DNA from: JAVBTR01 sp031556065
GTDB taxonomy: Bacteria > Bacillota > Clostridia > Christensenellales > Aristaeellaceae
Direction of reading: 5' to 3'
DNA: 64,000 nt
Assembly (NCBI GenBank): GCA_031556065.1
Contig: JAVBTR010000008.1
Location: forward strand, 1-64,000
Below the pieces are notes generated by a model. It saw nothing but the letters and a program-made list of their open reading frames with translations. It was not told where the DNA came from and ran no database searches. The first letter of the stretch is position 1. The number at the start of each line of letters is the position of its first letter. The position numbers and the translations under genes are program-made. Below are positions 33,165-41,680 of this stretch, piece after piece.

Positions 33165-34417
33165 TATCCCATATAAACCGCGTTGGAAACCATGGCGATC
33201 ATTGGCGGCAGGCCTGGAGCGTATACCCGTTCCACCTGGGCGCGAACAAAGATATCCGCTTTTTCATAGCGGCGGGAAAGACTTGCTTCTTTGCTATTTT
33301 CCCCACATACAATGCGTTCTGCCCCACTTGCTGTTAGTAGCTGTAAAACATCGCCAGGATTCAAATTAAAGAATCGGAACGTTAATGCCATTTCTGGCAT
33401 AACAGCTGTGCCCAACGCAGGCTCGCCGTTTTCAGCCGTGATATCCACCCCCGGCCCACCAGGCAAGTAGGAAAGGTAACCGCTTCCCGACCGGATAGCC
33501 CCTATAATATCATCAGCCTCCCGGGATAAGGCATACACGCATTGACAGGGCATACCCACGCTGCCTAAAAGGCCTGGGCCGTGATAATCACTCCCACCGG
33601 TTATGGGCAGGCGCAGCCCCTTACACAAAAGCATGTGCCACCAGCCAATGGCCCGCATGTTTCTTTCGCTCATGACCCCGTTCCAAACCTCTATCCCGTC
33701 AAAAGGAACATCAAAGCCCCATTCCCAGGGTACCAGAGGGCAAAAGGGGTGGTTTAAAACCACGAAAGCGCCCCTTGTTTGTGCCTGTTTTAAAAGGAGC
33801 TGGGTTTCTTCAAGGCTGCGGGTATCATATCTTAACGTAAAGGGCTTGTTCACACCCAATAACCCTGCGTGCCCTTTATAATGGGTCCATTCACAGCCAG
33901 GCAGAATGGTTAACCCGGGCAGGAAGGGCAAAGCATCGTTGTTATGGGTGTTGTTGTGATCTGTGATGAACAAAAAATCCAGGTTTTGCTGTTTGGCTAA
34001 AACGGCGGAATCTAAAATGCTGCCCTTGCCGTCGGACGCGGTGGTATGTACGTGGGTATCCCCGCAAAAAAGCCGGCGGGATTTTTCTCTGATATCTACC
34101 TGGCAGGTTACGGTAAGCCCATGCTCCGGCACATGGTACGCCCCTAAAAGTATCTCCCATCGGCCAACTTGGATAGGCATATTTTTAAACCCGTCGGCGC
34201 TGCCTAAGGGAGATATCCATACATGTTTCCGGGTGGAACCAGAGGCGCCTACCAGTTCCCCTTGAGGCCCATATACCGCAAGGTCGACGCAGGCGTTTTC
34301 TTTTTCGTAATCGTAGTAAATATCAAGCCCTTCGGCCTGAATTTCCATTTCAAAATACAGGGACAAATATTGCCGCTGCTGGGCCGGATCGATGTGCAAT
34401 GTTTTTTCGATTCTCAT
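33164..34417 (-). CDS. PHP-domain (CehA/McbA-type) metallo-phosphoesterase
   Basis: 417 residues. An N-terminal beta-rich portion (about 1-112), then a PHP domain: GDTHVHTTASDGK near residue 115, FITDHNN near 150, GCEWTHYKGHAGLLG near 175 and NHPFCP near 223, giving the metal-binding His/Asp set. CehA/McbA relatives hydrolyse ester or carbamate-like bonds or phosphoesters. The ATGA junction with the deacetylase gene shows it is the last gene of a three-gene sugar operon, so it may process a phosphorylated or modified sugar (inference). Confidence 0.8.
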   Translation of the reverse strand: MRIEKTLHIDPAQQRQYLSLYFEMEIQAEGLDIYYDYEKENACVDLAVYGPQGELVGASGSTRKHVWISPLGSADGFKNMPIQVGRWEILLGAYHVPEHGLTVTCQVDIREKSRRLFCGDTHVHTTASDGKGSILDSAVLAKQQNLDFLFITDHNNTHNNDALPFLPGLTILPGCEWTHYKGHAGLLGVNKPFTLRYDTRSLEETQLLLKQAQTRGAFVVLNHPFCPLVPWEWGFDVPFDGIEVWNGVMSERNMRAIGWWHMLLCKGLRLPITGGSDYHGPGLLGSVGMPCQCVYALSREADDIIGAIRSGSGYLSYLPGGPGVDITAENGEPALGTAVMPEMALTFRFFNLNPGDVLQLLTASGAERIVCGENSKEASLSRRYEKADIFVRAQVERVYAPGLPPMIAMVSNAVYMG

Positions 34418-35283
34418 TTGCTGATACCTTCTTTTTTTATTTCCCGCCAGCTTGTTAAAACAAAGCCCTGTTGCTTCACAAAGCGTTCAAGCTCCCCGTC
34501 TGTGATCAACTTATATTCGTAAAAACGCTTTTGCCATTCAGGGGAGCGCGCAAGAATGTTATCATCCGGCTGAGCGGGGTGTAAGACCAGCTCTGTTACG
34601 GCTTTTTCAACATGGGAAAGCTGCTGGAAATAGTAGTTCTTCAATGTTTCGTAATCTTTAATTCTGGCAATAGAATAAGGGTTGGTTAAAAATTCATTGG
34701 GCAGTGTTACGCCCATACCCTGGCCAATGAGCGTGACCACCCGATGGGCGGCGCTGATAGGTCCAGGCAGGCCATTGTCGAACTGGCGTTTTAAAAAGCC
34801 ATTTCCTTTGGGAAAGCGGAAGGGCAGTGCGTATTTCCGGCACAATTCGAAGGCTGTTATGAAAAACAGCCGACCATTAAGCCCATAAAGGCTGGTGCCG
34901 TGACAGTCGGCATAGCTGGGGGTGATGCCCATGGTTTTTATCAGTTGGTACTGAGCCTCCAGCTCCTTTTTCACATCCCCACTGGCTGCCTTTTTGGCCA
35001 CATCCCCATTTTCGGGCAAAAAGCCATTTTGGCTTAAGGTGATGGCATTTCTGGCAGCCATGGGCCAGGGCTTGTCCGCCCATTCCGATTGAAGGGTCCA
35101 GTGCACGCCTAGGGGTAAGTCTTCCAAACGGGCGATCCCCGCCGCCTCGTTGGCGTATTGCGCCGTAGCCAGCAGGGAAGCCGAGGTGATCACCCCCAGT
35201 TGCTTTCCATGGTGTATGGCCTTGTTTACACAGGGCGCCATGCCGAAATCATCGGCGTTGATGATTAAATACCGTTCACGCAT
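34414..35283 (-). CDS. chbG: ChbG/YdjC-family carbohydrate deacetylase
   Basis: 289 residues. YLIINADDFGMAPCVNKAI at the N-terminus carries the catalytic Asp pair; PLGVHWTL near residue 58 and ADCHGT near 120 supply the metal histidines. The family removes N-acetyl groups from chitobiose-type disaccharides. Start chosen at 35281-35283, with AGAAGGA about 9 nt upstream; the longer frame lies inside the transporter gene. Overlaps the transporter gene by 8 nt. Confidence 0.85.
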   Translation of the reverse strand: MRERYLIINADDFGMAPCVNKAIHHGKQLGVITSASLLATAQYANEAAGIARLEDLPLGVHWTLQSEWADKPWPMAARNAITLSQNGFLPENGDVAKKAASGDVKKELEAQYQLIKTMGITPSYADCHGTSLYGLNGRLFFITAFELCRKYALPFRFPKGNGFLKRQFDNGLPGPISAAHRVVTLIGQGMGVTLPNEFLTNPYSIARIKDYETLKNYYFQQLSHVEKAVTELVLHPAQPDDNILARSPEWQKRFYEYKLITDGELERFVKQQGFVLTSWREIKKEGISK

Positions 35284-36565
35284 CTTTATTATCCTTCTGA
35301 GGGAAGTGCAGAAAGCGGGATGTGGCGCAGCTAAGCACCATAGCCACAAAGGGGAAGATAATCAGTAAAAACCGGGCTGCGTCCCCAGGGCGCCCGCCGG
35401 GAACATCGCCGCTTTCGTAGCCGTAAAGCACCTTGACCATCAGGTACGCAAAGCTAATAAAGAAGCCATTTAAGCGGTTCAAAAAACCGCCGACGCTTGA
35501 ATAAAGGCCTTCCCGCCGCACACCGTATTTTTGTGAATCCTCGTCCATAATGCGCGCCCCGATCAAATCCATGGTGGTTAATACCCCGGACATTCCAAAG
35601 CCCACAAACAAGGTGGCAATCAGCGCGCCAATAAAGCTGTTCATAAAATAAAGGGGGATAAAGGCCGCCGCAAGGAACAAAAGCGCCGCCCGCCATACAC
35701 GCATCAGCCCAAAGTGCTTTACCATTTTAACCCACACAGCCACCCCGGCTACGGCCACCAACAGCACTGCTGCCAGTAAAAGGGTGGATTCCATGCTCCC
35801 AAGACCTAAAGCGTACTTCACATAAAACGGCACAGAGGCCTGGACCAGTGAAAGCGCAGTGGAATAAAAAGCGTTGGCTGCGCCGAATATCCAGAATTTT
35901 TTGTTGGTGAGTATGGCCTTTAGGGAGCTAAAGAGCTTGGGTTTTTCGCTTAGTTCCTCCGGCGCGCTTTCGTGGCAGCCAAGCGTGCAGTAAAGAATCA
36001 CCCCAAGGGCCAGCGCGCCGTAGATAACAGATGTCCACCCGTAGCCGATGGCAGAGGTGACCATGGGGGTCAAGGCGATGGAAATCATCATGGCCACCAG
36101 TTGGAAAGCCTGGCGCATGGCATTGGTTTTAGCCCGTTGGCCATCGGTTTTAAACAGTTCTGGGAACAAAGCGCCATAATTGGCGTTAATCAGCGAATCC
36201 AGTGTGCCAGTTAGCAAATATGTCAGCAAAAAGTGAACAAACAGGCCGTTTTCTGTTCCGTAGTTAAAGGGATGGAAGAACAGCACAAACGACAGTACCA
36301 TCAGTGGTGTGCCGATGACAAGCCAAGGCCGCCTGCGGCCCCAACGCGTCCGGGTGCGGTCAGAAAGAAAGCCATAGATAGGATTATCAATGGCATCTAA
36401 AAAGGTATAAAGGAAAATCACCAAAGCAAAAAGCTCGGTATTCAGTCCCAGGTTATCCACATAGAAAATAAAGGCAAAGGACCTGAACATGTTAATGGGA
36501 ATGGATGTGCCAAACATACCAATGGCATAGCGAAACGGGCTGGTTTGTTTTACGCCGCCGTCCAT
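35276..36565 (-). CDS. GPH-family (MFS) sugar:cation symporter
   Basis: 429 residues, about 12 membrane helices. DAIDNPIYGFLSDRTRTRWGRRRPWLVIGTP near residue 55 (here in pieces: DAIDNP, SDRTRTRWGRRRP) is the glycoside-pentoside-hexuronide signature, as in MelB/XynP. Start at 36563-36565 with GGAGG upstream; the 45-residue longer version runs through a hairpin and is unlikely. With the deacetylase and PHP enzyme downstream, the cargo is probably an acetylated oligosaccharide (inference). Confidence 0.88.
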   Translation of the reverse strand: MDGGVKQTSPFRYAIGMFGTSIPINMFRSFAFIFYVDNLGLNTELFALVIFLYTFLDAIDNPIYGFLSDRTRTRWGRRRPWLVIGTPLMVLSFVLFFHPFNYGTENGLFVHFLLTYLLTGTLDSLINANYGALFPELFKTDGQRAKTNAMRQAFQLVAMMISIALTPMVTSAIGYGWTSVIYGALALGVILYCTLGCHESAPEELSEKPKLFSSLKAILTNKKFWIFGAANAFYSTALSLVQASVPFYVKYALGLGSMESTLLLAAVLLVAVAGVAVWVKMVKHFGLMRVWRAALLFLAAAFIPLYFMNSFIGALIATLFVGFGMSGVLTTMDLIGARIMDEDSQKYGVRREGLYSSVGGFLNRLNGFFISFAYLMVKVLYGYESGDVPGGRPGDAARFLLIIFPFVAMVLSCATSRFLHFPQKDNKDA

Positions 36566-36606
36566 AAATGCGCCTCCTTGATATTCAAATAATGCTTGCT
36601 GAAAAC

Positions 36607-36654
36607 TATACCATAAAAGGCCCGGATTGTAAATCCAGAGCCTTTTATGGTATA
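36607..36654. terminator. Perfect 15-bp hairpin between dfx and the transporter
   Basis: Arms 36607-36621 and 36640-36654 are perfectly complementary, with a second 5-bp stem inside (36624-36628 with 36632-36636). It lies just after the superoxide reductase gene on the minus strand and before the transporter gene, so it most likely ends the former's transcript. Confidence 0.75.
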
Positions 36655-36672
36655 TAACTAAGATTTGTCGGT

Positions 36673-37062
36673 TTAAATGCTTTCTATTTGCGCAAGCCAT
36701 AGGCCATGGAGGTTACAGTAAGCGTAAACCGTCAATGCGCCATCACCAACGCAGAACTCGGCGCTGGGCTTTCCGGTTTTATCCAGCGCCACACGCTGTG
36801 TCATATCCCCCTGCGCTACCATGATCCAGGCGATATGATGGGCTTCGATCATCGGATGGGGCACGCTGCCCACCTCCACAAGCAGCTTCCCATCTTGGCG
36901 TGTTGCTACAGGCACGTGCTTTTCCTGGGCAGCATCCACACTGTTGGGCGCCAATTGCAGCATCTCCTGTCCACAGCAAACCAGTGTTCCACCGCCTTCT
37001 TCAATTAGCCCAACCATGTTTCCGCAAATAGCGCACCGGTAGAATTTTCTTTCATTATTCAT
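36673..37062 (-). CDS. dfx: Desulfoferrodoxin (2Fe superoxide reductase)
   Basis: 129 residues. It reduces superoxide to peroxide without releasing oxygen, a typical defence of anaerobes. The N-terminal desulforedoxin domain has the four-Cys centre (CAIC near residue 9, LVCCG near 28). The catalytic centre II ligands are in KHVPV, IEAHHIAWI and CNLHGLW (His and Cys). Start set at the third codon of the longest frame so that AGGAGG is 7 nt away. It follows the Fur-family gene by 19 nt, which suggests an operon with it. Confidence 0.93.
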   Translation of the reverse strand: MNNERKFYRCAICGNMVGLIEEGGGTLVCCGQEMLQLAPNSVDAAQEKHVPVATRQDGKLLVEVGSVPHPMIEAHHIAWIMVAQGDMTQRVALDKTGKPSAEFCVGDGALTVYAYCNLHGLWLAQIESI

Positions 37063-37081
37063 AACCATACCTCCTATACAT

Positions 37082-37486
37082 TTATAACATGCCTCCTTTT
37101 ATGGCAGTCGGGTCTTTTGGGGCTTGCTTACCGGCGCATTCAGGGCACACATAATTGATCACCAGTTCAAAGGAGCAGATCGGATACTGGAAATCCTTTC
37201 TAAGAAAATCCTTCAAGCCAGTGATGGTCAAATCTGACATCTTGCCGCATTTGACGCAATGCGCATGATCGTGGGGCTGAAGATTTCTCTCATAATAATC
37301 GGCACTGGTGGCCCTTTGGATGCGCCTGATTTGTCCTGCGTCCGCAAAGAGGTTCAAATTCCGGTATACCGTACTGAGGGATGCCGTAGGGTGCGTTTGC
37401 CTGACCAGGAGCAAAACCTGTTCGGCGGTCATGTGGCCGTTTGATTGGGAGATAATGTGGTAAATGGAAGTCTGAATTTGGGTCAT
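37082..37486 (-). CDS. perR: Fur-family regulator, probably PerR-like
   Basis: 134 residues. Winged helix with TASLSTVYRNLNLFADAGQIRRI near residue 35 (in segments), HDHAHCVKCGK near 72 (metal histidines and first Cys pair) and CPEC near 115 (second pair, structural zinc). Co-transcription with superoxide reductase points to peroxide or iron sensing. The ATG at 37484-37486 has GCAGGAAG upstream; the longer frame would start inside the operator. Confidence 0.87.
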   Translation of the reverse strand: MTQIQTSIYHIISQSNGHMTAEQVLLLVRQTHPTASLSTVYRNLNLFADAGQIRRIQRATSADYYERNLQPHDHAHCVKCGKMSDLTITGLKDFLRKDFQYPICSFELVINYVCPECAGKQAPKDPTAIKGGML

Positions 37487-37506
37487 GCCTACACTTCCTG
37501 CAAAGG

Positions 37507-37564
37507 TATTAGGAATAGGAACCATTCCTAATAGTATTTTATCCTACAGCATTCGTTTTGTCAA
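37507..37564 (-). promoter_or_regulatory. Promoter and autoregulatory operator of the perR-dfx operon
   Basis: Minus-strand promoter: TTGACA (37564-37559), 17-nt spacer, TAAAAT (37541-37536). Directly downstream is a perfect 10-bp inverted repeat, TATTAGGAAT (37507-37516) and ATTCCTAATA (37524-37533), spacer 7 nt. Placement over the start site fits repression by the regulator it precedes. The half-site differs from the Bacillus Per box. Confidence 0.8.
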
Positions 37565-37594
37565 GGTATTGGGCGGACAAATCGCCTCTTGCTC

Positions 37595-37623
37595 TTTATA
37601 CCCTCCTGCCAAGGTGGTATAAT
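37595..37623 (+). promoter_or_regulatory. Promoter of the epimerase gene
   Basis: TTTATA (37595-37600), 17-nt spacer, TATAAT (37618-37623) with TG one base upstream (extended -10). Confidence 0.65.
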
Positions 37624-37689
37624 ATAGGTAGGCTATGAGGCAGCAAAATAGAACCCTTCCCTCTCCGACAAGCAAGTGAGGCGATTCAT

Positions 37690-38706
37690 ATGAAAACACT
37701 GTATCTTATTACTGGCGCTACCGGCCATTTAGGGGGTACCATCGCGGGGCAATTGGATGAGATGAAGATGCCTTTTCGCGCGCTGGTTCAGCCAGGGGAC
37801 CCCAATGAAAAGCACCTTCCCAATTCAGCGGATATTGTTTACGGGGATATTCGCGATAAACATGCTGTGAAAGCCTTTTTGACTGTATCCGGCTATGACC
37901 TTACCGTTTTAATTCACGCTGCGGGGATTGTAACCATCCAATCCCGGCACAATGCCCTGGTCCATGAAGTAAATGTAGGGGGCACGAAAAATCTGCTTAC
38001 CTGCTGTTTGGAAGCGCCCCCTTCAAAGCTTGTTCACGTAAGCTCTGTGCACGCGCTGCCCCAGTGCGGCTCTAGGCAAATAATCCACGAAAGCGATACC
38101 TTCGACCCCGCTTGCGTAAAAGGCCTGTATGCCAAAACAAAAGCCGAAGCCACCGCACTGGTGTTGGAAGCTGCCAAGGCCGGGCTGGACGCATCTATTG
38201 TTCATCCCTCCGGCATCATCGGTCCCTATGATTATGGCCGGGGGCATCTGACACAGCTGGTTGTCGATTATATGAACGGCAGCCTCTTTGCCGGCGTAAA
38301 GGGCGGTTATGACATGGTTGATGTGCGCGACGTGGCCAAGGGCATTCTCGCCTGTGCTGAAAAAGGACGAAAAGGCGAATGCTATATTCTTTCCAACCAA
38401 TATTACGCTATAGAGGAAGTGTTCAGGATCATGGAAAAGCTAAGGGGTGAAAGCAAGAAAGCTTTTATGCTGCCCCTGGGGCTGGCCAAGATGGTTGCTC
38501 CGTTTATGGAAAGCTATTCTCATTTAAAAAACCAGCCGCCACTTTTTACAGCCTACTCGCTATATGTTCTGGGAACAGATGACCATTTTTCTCATGAAAA
38601 GGCGGATCGCGAGCTTGGCTACGGCGCCCGTCCATTGGAGGAAAGCATTGCCGATACGATCCACTGGCTTAATAACCAAGGCCGAATCAAAAGCGGGAAG
38701 CCATAG
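37690..38706 (+). CDS. NAD-dependent epimerase/dehydratase (extended SDR)
   Basis: 338 residues. TGATGHLGG near residue 9 binds NAD(P); DIRD near 55; HAAGIV near 78; VSSVHA near 118; YAKTK near 147 holds the catalytic Tyr and Lys. It resembles sugar-nucleotide epimerases or dihydroflavonol-reductase-like proteins. No neighbouring sugar-nucleotide gene narrows the substrate. Monocistronic by promoter and spacing. Confidence 0.85.
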   Translation: MKTLYLITGATGHLGGTIAGQLDEMKMPFRALVQPGDPNEKHLPNSADIVYGDIRDKHAVKAFLTVSGYDLTVLIHAAGIVTIQSRHNALVHEVNVGGTKNLLTCCLEAPPSKLVHVSSVHALPQCGSRQIIHESDTFDPACVKGLYAKTKAEATALVLEAAKAGLDASIVHPSGIIGPYDYGRGHLTQLVVDYMNGSLFAGVKGGYDMVDVRDVAKGILACAEKGRKGECYILSNQYYAIEEVFRIMEKLRGESKKAFMLPLGLAKMVAPFMESYSHLKNQPPLFTAYSLYVLGTDDHFSHEKADRELGYGARPLEESIADTIHWLNNQGRIKSGKP

Positions 38707-38787
38707 ACTGTCGTTTCTTCCATAGTGCCATTGCGTCCTCTGCTTCTAAGTGCTATGATGGTTCGTCATCCTTTTTAGGAGGTGCCC

Positions 38788-40233
38788 ATGAAAAAGACGT
38801 TTATTACGCAATTGCCGGATCAATCCGGTGCTTTTTTGGCTGCCAGCCGCATTATTGCTAAGGCTGGCGGGAACATTACCCGTGTCAGCTATAATAAGGC
38901 GGTGGATACCCATACCCTTTTTCTAGATGTTTTTGGCACAGATGAACAGCTTCAAGCTATTTCAGGCCAGCTTCAGTCTATCGGCTATATTCAAAACCAG
39001 CGCAACCCGCCTCAGGTTATGCTGCTGGAGTTTCGCTTACAGGATGTGCCTGGCGCAGTGCTGCCCGTGTTGGAGCTGATTCACCAATACCATTTCAATA
39101 TTTCCTATATTAGTTCAAAGGAAAATGAAACGGATTATCAGCTGTTTAAAATGGGCCTGTTTGTGGACGCACCGGATGAAATCAAGCTTTTTTTGGATGA
39201 TGCGGCAAAAATATGCCCTATCCGGGTCATTCATTACGACGAAAGCGAACGGGTATTGGATAACACGGTTTTCTATATTGGTTTTGCCAACAAAATGGCT
39301 GAAAAGCTTTCTCTTACAAAGGATGAGGCGCTGGAACTGATGACCCAGTCCAATTTAATTATGCAGTTTTTAGATGACCGCAATGAACCCTTTTACAAAA
39401 CCTTTGACTATATCAGCCGCTTTGCCGAGCATCTTTCTTTTTATCAGGGAAGCCGCTTTGAAGCCGCCGTTTCCCGCCATAGGCTGAAGGATGGTCTGGT
39501 TTTGCATGTGATTGAACCTCCATGCGGCAGCAATACCTATATACTTGAAAAAGATGAAAGGCTTTTGTTTATTGACAGCGGCTTTGCTTGTTATAAACAA
39601 GAGATGCTGGGTATTTTTCAAGCCCTTTTCCCGGATTTTGAAAATATGCGCCAGGAGATCATCATTACCCATCCGGACATCGACCATTGCGGCCTCTTAA
39701 CACTTTTTGGTACGGTGCATGTAAGCCCCTTGGCCCGGGATTATTTCCTGCTGGAAACGCGCAACGAGCCCAACTTTCGTGAACAGAATCCCTTCCATGC
39801 GCCTTATAGCCGCATTAGCCGGATTCTTTCAAAGTATGCAACCCCCATGCCGGAAACACTTCATGTTATTGAACCCGGTGTGGAGGGAGAGCCCCCTTCA
39901 GCGTTGCCTTATATCGGCTCCTTGCCATTTTCCGGCCTGAAGCTGGATGTTTATCAGGGTAACGGCGGTCACGCGGCAGGTGAGGTGATCATTGTTGAAG
40001 AAACCAACCGGCTGGTTTTCTCCGGGGATATTATGGTCAATATTCAGGGCTTTTCCCGCCCCCAGGCCGCCTTTAACCGTTTGGCGCCTTATTTAATGAC
40101 AAGTGTCAACATGGATTCTAGGCAAGCGGCCATCCAGCGCGTTGCTCTTTTGGAGGCATTTCCATTGGACCGTTTTATTTACTGCTGCGGTCACGGCGCT
40201 ATCATGTTTCCCAACGAACGTATGCTAGACTAA
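38788..40233 (+). CDS. ACT-domain protein fused to a metallo-beta-lactamase fold
   Basis: 481 residues. Two ACT-like domains (about 1-75 and 77-150; LPDQSGAFLAASRIIAKAGGNI near residue 9 and DVPGAVLPVLELI near 86), a helical linker (about 155-230), then an MBL-fold hydrolase: ETHPDIDH-type motif ITHPDIDHCG with His295, Asp299, His300 (the usual second His is Asp297), GGH at 393-395 and FSGDIM near 412. A metal-dependent hydrolase or redox enzyme under amino-acid control is the inference. Start ATG 38788 follows AGGAGG. The last 9 nt overlap a convergent gene. Confidence 0.82.
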   Translation: MKKTFITQLPDQSGAFLAASRIIAKAGGNITRVSYNKAVDTHTLFLDVFGTDEQLQAISGQLQSIGYIQNQRNPPQVMLLEFRLQDVPGAVLPVLELIHQYHFNISYISSKENETDYQLFKMGLFVDAPDEIKLFLDDAAKICPIRVIHYDESERVLDNTVFYIGFANKMAEKLSLTKDEALELMTQSNLIMQFLDDRNEPFYKTFDYISRFAEHLSFYQGSRFEAAVSRHRLKDGLVLHVIEPPCGSNTYILEKDERLLFIDSGFACYKQEMLGIFQALFPDFENMRQEIIITHPDIDHCGLLTLFGTVHVSPLARDYFLLETRNEPNFREQNPFHAPYSRISRILSKYATPMPETLHVIEPGVEGEPPSALPYIGSLPFSGLKLDVYQGNGGHAAGEVIIVEETNRLVFSGDIMVNIQGFSRPQAAFNRLAPYLMTSVNMDSRQAAIQRVALLEAFPLDRFIYCCGHGAIMFPNERMLD

Positions 40234-40812
40234 AAAAACCCACCAGCCCCCCAGAGCCACAAGCATACCAATAATACCCGCGATGGTATCGCTCATTGTA
40301 TCCACCAGCCCGGGAGGTTGCATGGCCTTTTTGGGCTGGTGGTTGATAACGGAGCTGTGCTTTTGCCAATGCTGATGGTCGGTATGAAGAACGCTGTCTG
40401 CTAAAAACTCGCATACTTCCCAAATTTCATGGAGCGCCAGGGAAAGTGACGCGCTGAAAATGAACCGTGCCCCAAGGCCAATATTCGGCACTTTTTCGGC
40501 CAAGGATATGCCAAAGCTGAAAAACAGAAGGCCGGAAAGAAAATGGACCACCCGATCCCACCATGAAAAGGAATCGTAAAACCCCAGGCCGGAGCCCAGG
40601 TAAATGCTCATAAACACAACCGTTGGAAACAAAAATGCCGTGGGTGTGTTTATTTTAATATGGACAAGGCTTAACAGCCAGGGCACAAAAGTAACCGCCA
40701 GCGCAATGGCTGCCGGGATAATCTTTTTATATTCGCCCTTAAACAGTTGTATGACTGGCATCATCACCAATATTGCCCTGATCAGATTCACATAGTAAAA
40801 AAGAAAATTCAT
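40225..40812 (-). CDS. Membrane protein resembling the YjdF/DUF2238 family
   Basis: 195 residues with about six membrane helices. WWDRVVHFLSGLLFFSFG near residue 85, LHEIWEVCEFLADSVL near 130 and DTMSDTIAGIIG near 170 hold conserved Asp, His and Glu in a membrane setting, like the DUF2238 family. Function unknown. ATG at 40810-40812 is preceded by GGAGGTG. The 3' end overlaps the convergent ACT-MBL gene by 9 nt. Confidence 0.7.
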   Translation of the reverse strand: MNFLFYYVNLIRAILVMMPVIQLFKGEYKKIIPAAIALAVTFVPWLLSLVHIKINTPTAFLFPTVVFMSIYLGSGLGFYDSFSWWDRVVHFLSGLLFFSFGISLAEKVPNIGLGARFIFSASLSLALHEIWEVCEFLADSVLHTDHQHWQKHSSVINHQPKKAMQPPGLVDTMSDTIAGIIGMLVALGGWWVFLV

Positions 40813-40870
40813 TGGAAGCACCTCCACAGCATTAGCATGTCCATTTCACCGGCAAATAGCAATTGTGCGC

Positions 40871-40899
40871 TTGTAGCAAGCGGGGCCTTGTGCTAATAT
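40871..40899 (+). promoter_or_regulatory. Promoter of the isomerase-nitroreductase pair
   Basis: TTGTAG (40871-40876), 17-nt spacer, TAATAT (40894-40899) with TG one base upstream. AGGAGG lies before the ATG at 40928. Confidence 0.6.
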
Positions 40900-40927
40900 A
40901 AACCCATGGAAAATATAGGAGGATACA

Positions 40928-41680
40928 ATGAAAAACATTCAATTTGGCGTCGGCACCTATATTGTGCGGGAGGAAGCGCAAAAAGATTTATCGGGAACCC
41001 TGGCAAAGCTGGAAGCCATTGGCTATGATGGGGCTGAGCTGCTGGGGTTATACAATAAATCCCCAGAGGAAATTCTAAAGGATTTGACAGGCAAAGCCAT
41101 TAGCATCTTTGGGGATCATATCAATATCGAAGCTTTTTCAGAAAAGCCGCAGGAGGCCATAACCCAAAGGCTTAGGGCAGGCTGCGGATATGTGACTATT
41201 GGCATAACCAAAGAGCAAGCAGCCAAAGAACCTTTTGAAAAAATAGCTGAGGACTTCGGCAAAGCCGCAGATGCCTGCCATGCTGGCGGTATTATCCCAC
41301 TATACCATAACCACGATTTTGATATGCAAGGCCATATGCCGTTGGCTGAACGCATTCTGGATGCCGTCCCCGCACTGTCCTACGAACCGGATTTGGGCTG
41401 GATGTTTGTTGCCGCCCAGGATATCCAACGGCTATTGCTTAAATACAAAAGCCGTACACCCGTGGTGCATTTAAAAGATGTTTTTGTTACAAAGGATTCT
41501 TTTACCTTCCGTCCGACCGGCTACGGCAACCTGAACACGGCGCAGTATATGGAAGCTGTTCTGGCCTGTGCCCCTAAGTGGCTGGTAGTGGATCATGATC
41601 TGGCATATGGCCGAAATAGCTATGAGGATCTGGCAATCAGCCTACAATATATTAGAAATTTGTTGAGAGTTATGCAATGA
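40928..41680 (+). CDS. Sugar phosphate isomerase/epimerase-like TIM-barrel protein
   Basis: 250 residues of the xylose-isomerase-like/AP-endonuclease-2 fold. IGYDGAELLG near residue 32, PLYHNHDFD near 123 and EPDLGWM near 152 carry the expected metal ligands, with VVHLKDV near 182. Members epimerise keto sugars or inositol derivatives. Coupled by an ATGA overlap to a nitroreductase, so the pair may act on one pathway of unknown substrate. Confidence 0.8.
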   Translation: MKNIQFGVGTYIVREEAQKDLSGTLAKLEAIGYDGAELLGLYNKSPEEILKDLTGKAISIFGDHINIEAFSEKPQEAITQRLRAGCGYVTIGITKEQAAKEPFEKIAEDFGKAADACHAGGIIPLYHNHDFDMQGHMPLAERILDAVPALSYEPDLGWMFVAAQDIQRLLLKYKSRTPVVHLKDVFVTKDSFTFRPTGYGNLNTAQYMEAVLACAPKWLVVDHDLAYGRNSYEDLAISLQYIRNLLRVMQ

